The notes beneath the pieces were generated by a model that was not told the origin of the DNA, did not search any database, and saw nothing but the letters and a program-made list of their open reading frames with translations. Positions 9,490 through 16,689 of a stretch of DNA of 64,000 nt are shown here, piece by piece (the first letter of the stretch is position 1; each line of letters starts with the position of its first letter). The position numbers and the translations under genes were made by a program. The stretch lies in contig JAHWIK010000027.1 of assembly GCA_019322485.1 (NCBI GenBank), forward strand, positions 1 to 64,000. Direction: 5' to 3'. The stretch comes from Candidatus Woesearchaeota archaeon (lineage in GTDB: Archaea; Nanobdellota; Nanobdellia; Woesearchaeales; JAHWIC01).

Positions 9490-11106
9490 ATGAATGCAAA
9501 ACTATTAGTTTCAATGATTGTAATGATGTTTTTTGTAGCTGGAGCTGTATCCGCTTATACAGTTACAGGAACAGTCACTGGCTCTGGTGTAGGCCCTATT
9601 CAGAATGCTGATGTAACTGCATATAATTTTACAAGCGGCGCAGTAATGGACACAAATACAACAGATGCAAGCGGCGCATATAGCTTGACCCTGCCAAATG
9701 TTACTGCTGCGTATATATTTAATGTAACAGCAGCTGGTTATAACACAGCAAGCAAGACCAGTTTGGTTAATGGAGATGAGGTCATAGATTTCATCTTAGG
9801 CCCACAGCCATCAGTTGATATAACTGGCATTGTATACAATGCAGCTGGCGGTATTATATCTGGTGCTACTGTTAAAGCTGAATATGGCGGCTCAACAGTA
9901 GACAGCACAACTACCGATGGAACAGGGGCATATACATTAAGTGTAGTTGATAGCCAGACTTATGATGTAATTGCTTCAGAAACCGGATTTATCTCTGAAA
10001 CCAAGCAGATTACAATGAGTGGAAATGGTGTGCTTGATTTTAACCTGACATCTGCACCAACAGACGGAATTGTTGAAGGATATGTCTTGAATTCAACCAG
10101 TGGTGCTGTTTTACCTGGCGCTACTATCAGGCTTATGTTTGGCGGCGGAACAGTTGACTCAGATACATCTGATGGGACTGGATATTATTCAATAACTGCA
10201 GTTGGTGGAACATATGATATGGAAGCCTCATTAACTGGCTATAATTCTGATACTGAGAATGGCGTTGTAATCACAAATGGAGATACAACAGCTGTTAACT
10301 TTAGCTTAATAGAATCACCATCCTGCACAGATAGTGATGGAGACGGCTATTCAGTTGAGGGAGGCTTATGCGGAGCAATAGACTGTGATGACAGCAACCC
10401 TTCTGCTTATCCTGGAGCAGCTGAGACGTGCAACGGAGTAAATGATGATTGTGATGGTTATGTTGATGAAGGATGCAGCACTGGCGGCAATGGAGGTGAT
10501 AGTGGCGATGATGACGATGATGATGGAAGCAACTATAGAAGAAGAACATCCAGCAGCCGTAATGGTTTCTACCAGGTTCCAGTAGACTATACTGCAGAAT
10601 TCGATGAAAACGGAGAGATAGAGTATTTACTTCATAGGATAAGTAGATTAATATTTGAAATTGAGGATGAAGAGCATGTTTTAGAAGTAGGCAATGTATA
10701 TGTTGACAAGGTTACTTTGATGATTAGTTCAACTCCAATCTCATTTACCCTTGCTGCAGGAGAGACAAAGGAATTTGACTTGACTGGTGACGGGGTGGAA
10801 GATGTAGCAGTTACTCTTATAGAGCGTATTTATTCAAGGATTAAGGTTAGACTAAAGCTTCTTGAACAACCAGTCCAGCAACAGCAGTTTACAATAATAA
10901 CACCTGCAGGGCAAGGAGAAACAGAGGGGCAAGGGGTCAACGTAGGGGTAATAACAACAGCTGCTGCAACAATAGTTAGAGGAAACTTTGCTTCAGATTT
11001 AATCAAAGCAGCAAAGGGCGGCTTATTCCTGACCTTTGGTATTGTTTTAAGCGGCTTGGCTGTCTATTTTGCTTTCTTCAGGTCTAAGGTGCTTGCGGGA
11101 TATTAA
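9490..11106 (+). CDS. Membrane-anchored surface protein with carboxypeptidase-regulatory-like repeats and MopE-type metal-binding motif
   Basis: I place the start at 9490, five bases after the upstream stop. An earlier in-frame ATG (9466) overlaps the upstream gene and would put MMPLCHNK in front of an otherwise perfect signal peptide (MNAKLLVSMI...VSA). The protein of 538 residues has three carboxypeptidase-regulatory-like beta domains (about 25-275). A Put_metal_binding (MopE-like) motif follows, DSDGDGY...CDDSNPSAYPGA...CDGYVDEGC, at about 280-330. Next are an acidic D-rich linker and an uncharacterised beta domain. A C-terminal membrane segment (GLFLTFGIVLSGLAVYFAFF) ends in a short basic tail. 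It should sit with its bulk outside the cell and may be the anchored member of the three-gene adhesin operon. The last 23 bases overlap the convergent coiled-coil gene. Confidence 0.82.
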   Translation: MNAKLLVSMIVMMFFVAGAVSAYTVTGTVTGSGVGPIQNADVTAYNFTSGAVMDTNTTDASGAYSLTLPNVTAAYIFNVTAAGYNTASKTSLVNGDEVIDFILGPQPSVDITGIVYNAAGGIISGATVKAEYGGSTVDSTTTDGTGAYTLSVVDSQTYDVIASETGFISETKQITMSGNGVLDFNLTSAPTDGIVEGYVLNSTSGAVLPGATIRLMFGGGTVDSDTSDGTGYYSITAVGGTYDMEASLTGYNSDTENGVVITNGDTTAVNFSLIESPSCTDSDGDGYSVEGGLCGAIDCDDSNPSAYPGAAETCNGVNDDCDGYVDEGCSTGGNGGDSGDDDDDDGSNYRRRTSSSRNGFYQVPVDYTAEFDENGEIEYLLHRISRLIFEIEDEEHVLEVGNVYVDKVTLMISSTPISFTLAAGETKEFDLTGDGVEDVAVTLIERIYSRIKVRLKLLEQPVQQQQFTIITPAGQGETEGQGVNVGVITTAAATIVRGNFASDLIKAAKGGLFLTFGIVLSGLAVYFAFFRSKVLAGY

Positions 11107-12361
11107 TCTTAATATCCACATTTAAATTTTTGATTTCTTTTTCAAGGCTTGACTTTAATTTGCTGATGTCTATCTTTTCAAGCTCCTGTTTTGAGTAGGC
11201 TATATCTTTATTTTTTGTTTCTATATCTGACTTTATTTTCTCTATCTTTTTGTTTGACTCCATTAATTTTTCTTCAGCCTTGTTGTTGTGCAGCTGGTTA
11301 TTTATTTCATCAAATTTATTTTTTAGCTCAGCATATTTATCCAAGAAACTAATGAAGAAATCTTTGCTGAGTTCTCTTATTTCAGCAATTGTTTTATCTT
11401 TCTTTTTATCCTTGAGATCAAGTTTATCATTCCTGGCATTGTGTTCGAGTTTGTTTAGAATGCCAATAATCCTCAATTCATTATCCTGTTCCAAGGCTGC
11501 TACTGGATTTTGTATGTAGCTCTCAATAAGCTTTTCATCTTCAAAAGCAATGCGCTGGAATTTTTTTAATGCTCTCTCTAAAACAGCAAATGAATGAAGG
11601 AGTTGTTTTTTATGTTCTTCCAGATTTGCGGCTGCTTTCTCCTTTTCATTTTTTAATTTTTCGTAATCCAGAAATTCATTACTTTCTTTGAATTTTTTTA
11701 TTTCTGCCTCACTTTCATCCTTTGAGTTTTTTAGGTCTTCAATATTCTTTTGAGCTTGTTTTACTTCAGAGTCATATTGTTTTTTTTGAGCAATTGTTCT
11801 CACTAAATGCTCGATGGCTTCTTTTATCTTTTCAACCCGGTCCAAACCAGCAGTTTTTATTGTTTCCCTAAGCTCTTTCATATGCTTGTCAAGGTTCTTG
11901 ATGTTAAGCGCTACTTCTCTTGATTCGTTCCCGAAGAATTCCTGCAGGATATGATACGGCCTTGCAGTTGATTTTCCAAAGCTCTGCAGTTCTTTATCAA
12001 AACTTGTGCAGTGGGAAAGAATCTCTTTGGGGCTGTTTGGCAATACTATCCTATCAACAAAGATATTAACCCTCCTGGTATAAGCCTCGCGGTTGCCTTG
12101 CATAAATTGTTTCTCCCTTAAGGTTATGTTTGGATTTCTTAATTCTGCTGAAGCCAATTTTTTTAGGTTGTCTTTTGTTGATTCTATTTCCTGTTTTATC
12201 TTATTTTTTATCAGATTGAGCTTATCGTTCAATTCGCTGGAGATAGATTCAGATTTATTATAGACCCAGTTTGGAAGTTCATTTATTGATACTGTTTCTG
12301 GTTTTATTTCTTCTTTTGTTTCTTCCTTGAATATGCTTTTAATAAAGTCTAAAAATCCCAT
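11084..12361 (-). CDS. Cytoplasmic coiled-coil protein of unknown function
   Basis: 425 residues, very rich in Lys, Glu and Asn, without signal peptide or membrane segment. Long heptad-like stretches run through residues about 55-80, 155-260 and 345-415, with a shorter less-charged section near 85-150 (HILQEFFG...). The C-terminus ends in a short basic-hydrophobic segment (NLNVDIKINIPQAP). The first residues (MGFLDFIKSIFKEE) form a short amphipathic helix that could touch a membrane. It is the only minus-strand gene in the first 49 kb. Its last codons overlap the end of the convergent surface gene by 23 bases. It shares a 150-base divergent promoter region with the RNase P subunit gene. I do not recognise a family. 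A structural or scaffolding role is possible but not shown. Confidence 0.75.
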   Translation of the reverse strand: MGFLDFIKSIFKEETKEEIKPETVSINELPNWVYNKSESISSELNDKLNLIKNKIKQEIESTKDNLKKLASAELRNPNITLREKQFMQGNREAYTRRVNIFVDRIVLPNSPKEILSHCTSFDKELQSFGKSTARPYHILQEFFGNESREVALNIKNLDKHMKELRETIKTAGLDRVEKIKEAIEHLVRTIAQKKQYDSEVKQAQKNIEDLKNSKDESEAEIKKFKESNEFLDYEKLKNEKEKAAANLEEHKKQLLHSFAVLERALKKFQRIAFEDEKLIESYIQNPVAALEQDNELRIIGILNKLEHNARNDKLDLKDKKKDKTIAEIRELSKDFFISFLDKYAELKNKFDEINNQLHNNKAEEKLMESNKKIEKIKSDIETKNKDIAYSKQELEKIDISKLKSSLEKEIKNLNVDIKINIPQAP

Positions 12362-12390
12362 TTTAATTGGAAATTAGAAAAAGACATAGT

Positions 12391-12400
12391 TTTAATACTT
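12391..12400 (-). promoter_or_regulatory. Probable TATA box of the coiled-coil gene
   Basis: On the minus strand this reads AAGTATTAAA, about 30 bases before the ATG, the distance expected for a leaderless or nearly leaderless archaeal transcript. Confidence 0.45.
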
Positions 12401-12410
12401 TTGTATGCTG

Positions 12411-12470
12411 TTTTCAATCTAGTAGCAGAATAATGCATTATTACTAATGTCTGCTACTAGAAATTGAAAA
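12411..12470. promoter_or_regulatory. Long inverted repeat between two divergent promoters
   Basis: A perfect 12-base inverted repeat, TCTAGTAGCAGA (12418-12429) and TCTGCTACTAGA (12450-12461), is flanked by further symmetry (TTTTCAAT on the left, ATTGAAAA on the right, offset by two bases). It sits exactly between the TATA boxes of the coiled-coil gene and the RNase P subunit gene. It is a good candidate for a shared operator, or a small structured RNA. Confidence 0.6.
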
Positions 12471-12480
12471 GGTTATTAAA
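12471..12480 (+). promoter_or_regulatory. Probable TATA box of the RNase P subunit gene
   Basis: GGTTATTAAA preceded by a purine-rich GAAAA, about 32 bases before the ATG at 12511, fits an archaeal promoter giving a very short leader. Confidence 0.45.
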
Positions 12481-12510
12481 GATTTGTAATTTAAGTATAT
12501 TATAATTAAA

Positions 12511-12837
12511 ATGAAGAAGAAATATATTAAACAATTAAAATCGCAGAAAAAAATAGCTAAAGAAAGGATTGCTATATTATTTGAGCAAGCTGAGAAGGCT
12601 TTCAAGAAAGAACCAAAGCTGTCAAACAGGTATATTAAGCTAGCAAGAACAATAGGGATGAAGTGCAAGGTTAGGATTCCTACTAAGCTAAAAAGAAGAT
12701 TCTGCAAACATTGTTATTGTTACCTTGTTCCTGGAAAAAACTGCAGGGTTAGGACTCATGAAGGCAAGGTTGTTTATTACTGCTCTAATTGCAAGAAATA
12801 TATGAGATTTCCCTATGTTGAAAAAAAGAGGGGATAA
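12511..12837 (+). CDS. rnp4: Ribonuclease P protein component 4 (Rpr2/Rpp21 family)
   Basis: 108 residues. This is a protein subunit of archaeal RNase P, the ribonucleoprotein that removes the 5' leader of pre-tRNAs; in the family it pairs with Rpp29. The N-terminal half is a basic helical region (residues 1-50). The C-terminal half is a zinc ribbon with C65-x2-C68 and C91-x2-C94, plus two extra cysteines (C70, C78). The RxTHEGKVVYYCxxCxKYMRFPY segment is characteristic. The length is normal for archaeal members. It stands alone between surface-protein genes, with its own promoter. It is strong evidence that the genome is archaeal. Confidence 0.88.
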   Translation: MKKKYIKQLKSQKKIAKERIAILFEQAEKAFKKEPKLSNRYIKLARTIGMKCKVRIPTKLKRRFCKHCYCYLVPGKNCRVRTHEGKVVYYCSNCKKYMRFPYVEKKRG

Positions 12838-12845
12838 ATGTCAAT

Positions 12846-12867
12846 ATACTAATTTGTATATTAGTAT
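12846..12867. promoter_or_regulatory. Perfect inverted repeat upstream of the 12923 promoter
   Basis: ATACTAAT (12846-12853) and ATTAGTAT (12860-12867) are separated by TTGTAT and lie 7 bases upstream of the BRE. A closely related element stands at the same place before the gene at 29356 (29273-29294). Part of it (AATTTGTATACT) recurs at 16459. It is probably an activator or repressor site. Confidence 0.6.
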
Positions 12868-12874
12868 CCTAAAA

Positions 12875-12890
12875 CGAAAGATTTAAATAG
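12875..12890 (+). promoter_or_regulatory. BRE/TATA promoter for the 12923-16088 operon
   Basis: CGAAAG followed by ATTTAAATAG matches the archaeal BRE plus TATA consensus and is about 33-48 bases upstream of the ATG at 12923. Start of transcription is expected near 12912. A GAGG Shine-Dalgarno-like stretch lies at 12912-12915. Confidence 0.75.
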
Positions 12891-12922
12891 GGGTTATACA
12901 AGAGACTATTAAGAGGTTCGGA

Positions 12923-15526
12923 ATGAAAAAAGAGATGTTTATAGTGTTGATAGTCAGCTTTTCCTTATTAATCCCTCTTATTTTTGCTGAGGTGGAAACA
13001 CCAATAGGGCAATTTGTGGTTGGTAATGACCCGCCGCCAACACCATATGCTTGGACTCCAACAACTACTCATGATAAAAACCAGAATTTCTCATGGACAC
13101 AAGATCCTGATGGTAACGGTGATCCAATCCAAACCTATGTTTGTGTTACAAATGATACTGACACAGATGATTGTTCTGTTGTGGATACCCTCAACAGCAA
13201 TGATGTGTTTTGGTATGCTTTTGACCAAAGCGAGCAAAACTGGGATTATGCATGGGGGTCAGCCTCAAGGAATTATTATGTTAAATTAACTCCATACGAT
13301 GGAAATGGTAATGGAACAGCAAATGATACAATCTCATTCACACTAACAGATGCTATTCCAACAATATCCGGCCAGACATCTGATGCAAGCAATGATGGTG
13401 ACAAGGATGTTGGAGAAACAATTTCATTCTCAATGACTTCACATTCTGACACAGATGCAACTGATAATCATTCAGTAAGGGTTTGCCAAACAGACTCAAT
13501 CAACACAAGCGGCGAGTGCCCTGGCGGGGAGTATTGTAACGAGTATGGGGGCATATATAGTGATGATGCAAGTTTAGGTTGTAATTATGTTGCGCAGCAG
13601 TCAGATGGAACCAGCAATACAGCATATTTCTTTGTATGCGACTGTCCTCCAAATGATAATGACTGCCCAGGACAGTGTTCCTCAAGCTACAGCCATACAT
13701 TCTATGTGAACCATGCTCCTTCAGCAAGCTCAGTTGATATAACTCCGAATAATCCAACATCTGCACAAACATTAACCTGCGGTTATAGTTTCTCTGATGC
13801 AACAGATGGCGACTCAGAAGGAACATCAACATTCAAATGGTATAACTGGAGTGGAAGTGTATGGATAGAAACTGCATATACAGCTTCAACTTTGGCAGAT
13901 TCTAATATCCACAAAGGAGAGACCTGGATGTGTGAGGTAACCCCTGTTGATGAACACAGCTTTGCCGGTGCACCAGTTAATTCAACAAATGAAACCATAG
14001 GAAATACAGCTCCTGACCAACCAACCACATTCAGGGCACAAGACGGAGCAGCAAGCTATGACAATACAGACCCATGGGATACGCATGATGTAACCCCTTA
14101 CATAGACTGGTCAACATCTGATAATGATGGGGATACTGTTACCACATATGTATGCATTGCAACAAGTGCTGCAAACAGAGATGCTGAAAATTGTGATGCA
14201 AGTTATACTGAGACTGTAACTGATTCTGTTGCTTCTGTTTCTGGTTTAGCTTATTCAGGAACAAGCAGAGTTTATCACATCAGATTAACTCCAGGTGATG
14301 GAACTGAGAATGGAACTGCTTTGGATACTAATATTACTCTAATCAATAACATTCCAAGCGCACCATCTGGTTTAAGCCCTATATCAACCCATGACCAAAC
14401 ACCAACACTAAGCTGGACTGCAACTGATGCAGATGACGGCAGTGTAGATGGCTGGCCAGCAGATAGCTTGACTTATTATATAAGGGTTGGAACCAGTTAT
14501 GGAGACGGCAGTTATGAAAATAACAATAATGCAAATAAGGATGGAGAGGTTGTTGACAGTGCAATTCCATGGGGTGCTCCTGGAGAGGTATGGGCAAATA
14601 ATACTGTTTATGTGATGACCTGGACCTCAGACGGCAATGGGCCTAATTCAACTTCTTATAATACAACATTCGTATTATATGATTATCTTCCAAATATAAC
14701 AAATGTTGAAATGACTGATGCTGGTTCATCGTATTCAAGCTGTACATCTGCAAGCTGTGCTTTAAATCCTATTGAGCATTCTAATGCGAGTGTTGCTGCA
14801 AGGGTCACCACAATAGATACTGATAATGATTGTGATGTGGCTGGCAGTAATACCTATCTCTACCTATGCCTTGACACTGGTTCTTGCAGCCCTTCAACAG
14901 GCGATTACAGCTGGGAGGTTGATTCTGTATCAAGGTCTGGTTCAACCTGCACATATATATTTACTTCAAACAAAACAGCTGCAGACAACACACCAGAGTT
15001 TTTCAGACTTCCAGATTCAGGCTATAAGCTGTATGTAAATGCAACAAGCCAGGGAGGACAAAGAACAACTGACGCAGAAAGAACTGCAGATTGGACCTAT
15101 GGAACTGTTAAAGCAGTAGATTATCCATCATTAGTCACTCTTGGAGACGGCACCCCCACTTTAGGGCAGTGGAATGATGGCACCAGCTTAGCAACAATGA
15201 CTAACTGGGGAAATGATATTCTAAACCTAGTCTGGAATGCAACAGACCCGATCTCTGGTTCAGATGACTGGCCTTTGAACGGCACAGACTTCCAGATTGA
15301 TGATGATAACTCATATTCAAGTGAAGCAGGAGGAGAGATTGCCCCTGTATTCCTAAACGGCACCCAAAGGACCTTTGAGCCTGCATCAGGACTGCAGGTT
15401 TGCAGTGCATATGACTGCAATGATGCAGCATTAAACGAAACTTTAAGTACTTATTATCATATATTCCCTCCATTAGGGCTGACAGCAGGAACCTATAACA
15501 CTACAATACTAATAACAATTTCATAA
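12923..15526 (+). CDS. Secreted Ig-like repeat protein
   Basis: 867 residues with a typical signal peptide (residues 1-22, MKKEMFIVLIVSFSLLIPLIFA). The rest is a chain of Ig/PKD/cadherin-like beta domains, several opening with proline-rich linkers such as NDPPPTPYAW, NHAPSASS and NTAPDQPT. Cys pairs are frequent (residues about 185-250 are particularly Cys-rich), as are N-x-S/T sequons. Aromatic WTxTDxDG and WSTSDNDGD motifs repeat in the middle. The last domain ends in LGLTAGTYNTTILITIS, an ending typical of archaeal and Gram-positive surface beta modules. No membrane anchor is visible, so the anchored 186-residue protein encoded two bases downstream is an obvious candidate partner. The specific ligand or function cannot be told from sequence. 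Confidence 0.82.
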   Translation: MKKEMFIVLIVSFSLLIPLIFAEVETPIGQFVVGNDPPPTPYAWTPTTTHDKNQNFSWTQDPDGNGDPIQTYVCVTNDTDTDDCSVVDTLNSNDVFWYAFDQSEQNWDYAWGSASRNYYVKLTPYDGNGNGTANDTISFTLTDAIPTISGQTSDASNDGDKDVGETISFSMTSHSDTDATDNHSVRVCQTDSINTSGECPGGEYCNEYGGIYSDDASLGCNYVAQQSDGTSNTAYFFVCDCPPNDNDCPGQCSSSYSHTFYVNHAPSASSVDITPNNPTSAQTLTCGYSFSDATDGDSEGTSTFKWYNWSGSVWIETAYTASTLADSNIHKGETWMCEVTPVDEHSFAGAPVNSTNETIGNTAPDQPTTFRAQDGAASYDNTDPWDTHDVTPYIDWSTSDNDGDTVTTYVCIATSAANRDAENCDASYTETVTDSVASVSGLAYSGTSRVYHIRLTPGDGTENGTALDTNITLINNIPSAPSGLSPISTHDQTPTLSWTATDADDGSVDGWPADSLTYYIRVGTSYGDGSYENNNNANKDGEVVDSAIPWGAPGEVWANNTVYVMTWTSDGNGPNSTSYNTTFVLYDYLPNITNVEMTDAGSSYSSCTSASCALNPIEHSNASVAARVTTIDTDNDCDVAGSNTYLYLCLDTGSCSPSTGDYSWEVDSVSRSGSTCTYIFTSNKTAADNTPEFFRLPDSGYKLYVNATSQGGQRTTDAERTADWTYGTVKAVDYPSLVTLGDGTPTLGQWNDGTSLATMTNWGNDILNLVWNATDPISGSDDWPLNGTDFQIDDDNSYSSEAGGEIAPVFLNGTQRTFEPASGLQVCSAYDCNDAALNETLSTYYHIFPPLGLTAGTYNTTILITIS

Positions 15527-15527
15527 A

Positions 15528-16088
15528 ATGAGAAAAATAATATTATTAATGCTTGGAATGTTGATTATATCACAAATAGCTTATGCAGGAGTTACAAATC
15601 CTCTGCCAACTGAATTAAATCTCTTTAAAGGAGAAAGCGGGAGATTTAAGTTTCAAATCCAGACAGTAGCAAGCAACAGGGAAGTGGAATGCAATTACAG
15701 GTTAGCTAAAGAATCTCCTTTGGTAGTAGAATTTGACCCAGCTGGAATAACTGTGCCGGCAGGCACTGTGAGAGAGGTTCGCGGTACTGTTAGTGTTCCT
15801 GAAGAAGTAGATTTTGGAACTTATGAGGAGAAATTCTGTATTTCCTGCAGACCAACTGCAGGCCAAACAGGCACATCAGTTGCAATAGATACCTGCGACC
15901 TGCCAATAAAGGTTAATGTTGTTTCTGAAAGAGCAAGAGATAATATGTTCGTTGCTCCAAAACCAAGTGTATTTCCTTGGCAAGCAGCAGTAATGGTATT
16001 ATTAGTGCTAGCGGTTATTATAGCGCTAGTCGTTGTTTACGTGTTTGGAAAAAGACGTCTATTAAGAAAGCTTGAAAAGAAACGCTAA
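15528..16088 (+). CDS. Small membrane-anchored beta-sandwich surface protein
   Basis: 186 residues. A signal peptide (1-20, ending AYA) is followed by one beta-sandwich domain (about 25-135) with four cysteines, reminiscent of NEW3/CARDB-type domains. A single C-terminal membrane helix (about 150-172) and a strongly basic cytoplasmic tail (GKRRLLRKLEKKR) complete it. The bulk is therefore outside the cell. The ATG follows the stop of the secreted Ig-like gene after one base (TAAAATG), so the two are co-transcribed and may be made in fixed ratio. A plausible role is to tether the larger protein; this is inference from the arrangement only. Confidence 0.78.
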   Translation: MRKIILLMLGMLIISQIAYAGVTNPLPTELNLFKGESGRFKFQIQTVASNREVECNYRLAKESPLVVEFDPAGITVPAGTVREVRGTVSVPEEVDFGTYEEKFCISCRPTAGQTGTSVAIDTCDLPIKVNVVSERARDNMFVAPKPSVFPWQAAVMVLLVLAVIIALVVVYVFGKRRLLRKLEKKR

Positions 16089-16197
16089 GATTTTTCTTTG
16101 GATTAATTATTCTTAAAATTAAGAACAACAATAGAAATAAAAAAATAAACAGGGATCAAAGATTCCTTAGTTGCGCTCGTTCCACTCGGCAACAATC

Positions 16198-16320
16198 TGA
16201 AAATTCCTCTTTACCTTATGCTAAAGGAATTTTCATCCGCTTACCTTCCTTTAAGCTAGGGAAAAAAAGGAACTAAAGCGGATGATTTTTGCTTTAAGGG
16301 ATGGAAGAAGGCAAAAATCA
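16198..16320 (+). repeat. Triple-hairpin intergenic element, copy 1 (order A-B-C)
   Basis: Hairpin A pairs TGAAAATTCC with GGAATTTTCA (10 bp). Hairpin B pairs ATCCGC with GCGGAT and, inside, TTCCTTT with AAAGGAA. Hairpin C pairs TGATTTTTGC with GCAAAAATCA (10 bp). Relative to copies 2 and 3 this copy is inverted. It lies in the 432-base gap after the gene ending at 16088. The rest of that gap is AT-rich with T tracts, apart from the promoter and operator described next. Confidence 0.8.
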
Positions 16321-16440
16321 GATTTTTTATTTTTGATATTGATTATCTTCTAATGATTTTTCTTAATACTGATTTCTTTTTATTGATCCTTAATTTTGAT
16401 TTTGACAAATTGATTTCTAATATTTTAGACTCTAGATTTC

Positions 16441-16456
16441 CGAAAGCTTTATATAG
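16441..16456 (+). promoter_or_regulatory. BRE/TATA promoter of the ribbon-helix-helix/giant protein operon
   Basis: CGAAAG plus CTTTATATAG is a strong archaeal promoter. Transcription is predicted to begin near 16480, inside the operator cluster that follows. Confidence 0.72.
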
Positions 16457-16481
16457 TAATTTGTATACTGATGTACATATC

Positions 16482-16522
16482 TGTAACAAATCATATTATA
16501 TTTGTTACAAATTTGTAACAAA
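16482..16522. promoter_or_regulatory. Palindromic operator reaching into the start codon
   Basis: TGTAACAAAT (16482-16491) and ATTTGTTACA (16500-16509) form a perfect 10-base inverted repeat. The stretch 16501-16522 is a perfect 22-base palindrome (TTTGTTACAAA then TTTGTAACAAA) whose last A is the first base of the ATG. So there are three TGTWACA half sites over the predicted transcription start. This is a textbook layout for autorepression by the ribbon-helix-helix protein encoded right behind it. Confidence 0.75.
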
Positions 16523-16689
16523 TGGCTAAGAGAGTATCAATTTCACTTGATAGAGAACAGATTGAGTTACTTAGTTCTGTGAAGGGTTTTGGCAGCAAAG
16601 ATGCTGAGAAAGTAAAGAACATACTTATGGCATATCTATCTGAGAAGGGCTACTTAGAGGAATTCAATAAGAAAAAGGTGCGTAGATGA
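16522..16689 (+). CDS. Ribbon-helix-helix transcriptional regulator (55 aa)
   Basis: The sequence starts MAKRVSISLD, the typical N-terminal beta strand of CopG/Arc-type ribbon-helix-helix DNA-binding proteins. Two helices follow (REQIELLSSV and KDAEKVKNILMAYLSEKGY). It would bind DNA as a dimer through the paired RVSISL strands. The upstream palindromes make autoregulation very likely. The stop overlaps the next start (ATGA at 16686-16689), so translation of the 1977-residue surface protein is coupled to that of the regulator. Confidence 0.8.
   Translation: MAKRVSISLDREQIELLSSVKGFGSKDAEKVKNILMAYLSEKGYLEEFNKKKVRR

Noticed and set aside
16170..16195. tRNA-like or terminator stem GTTGC...GCAAC in the gap after 16088
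   Set aside because: Only five base pairs with a 16-base loop, no cloverleaf and no T tract directly after it.
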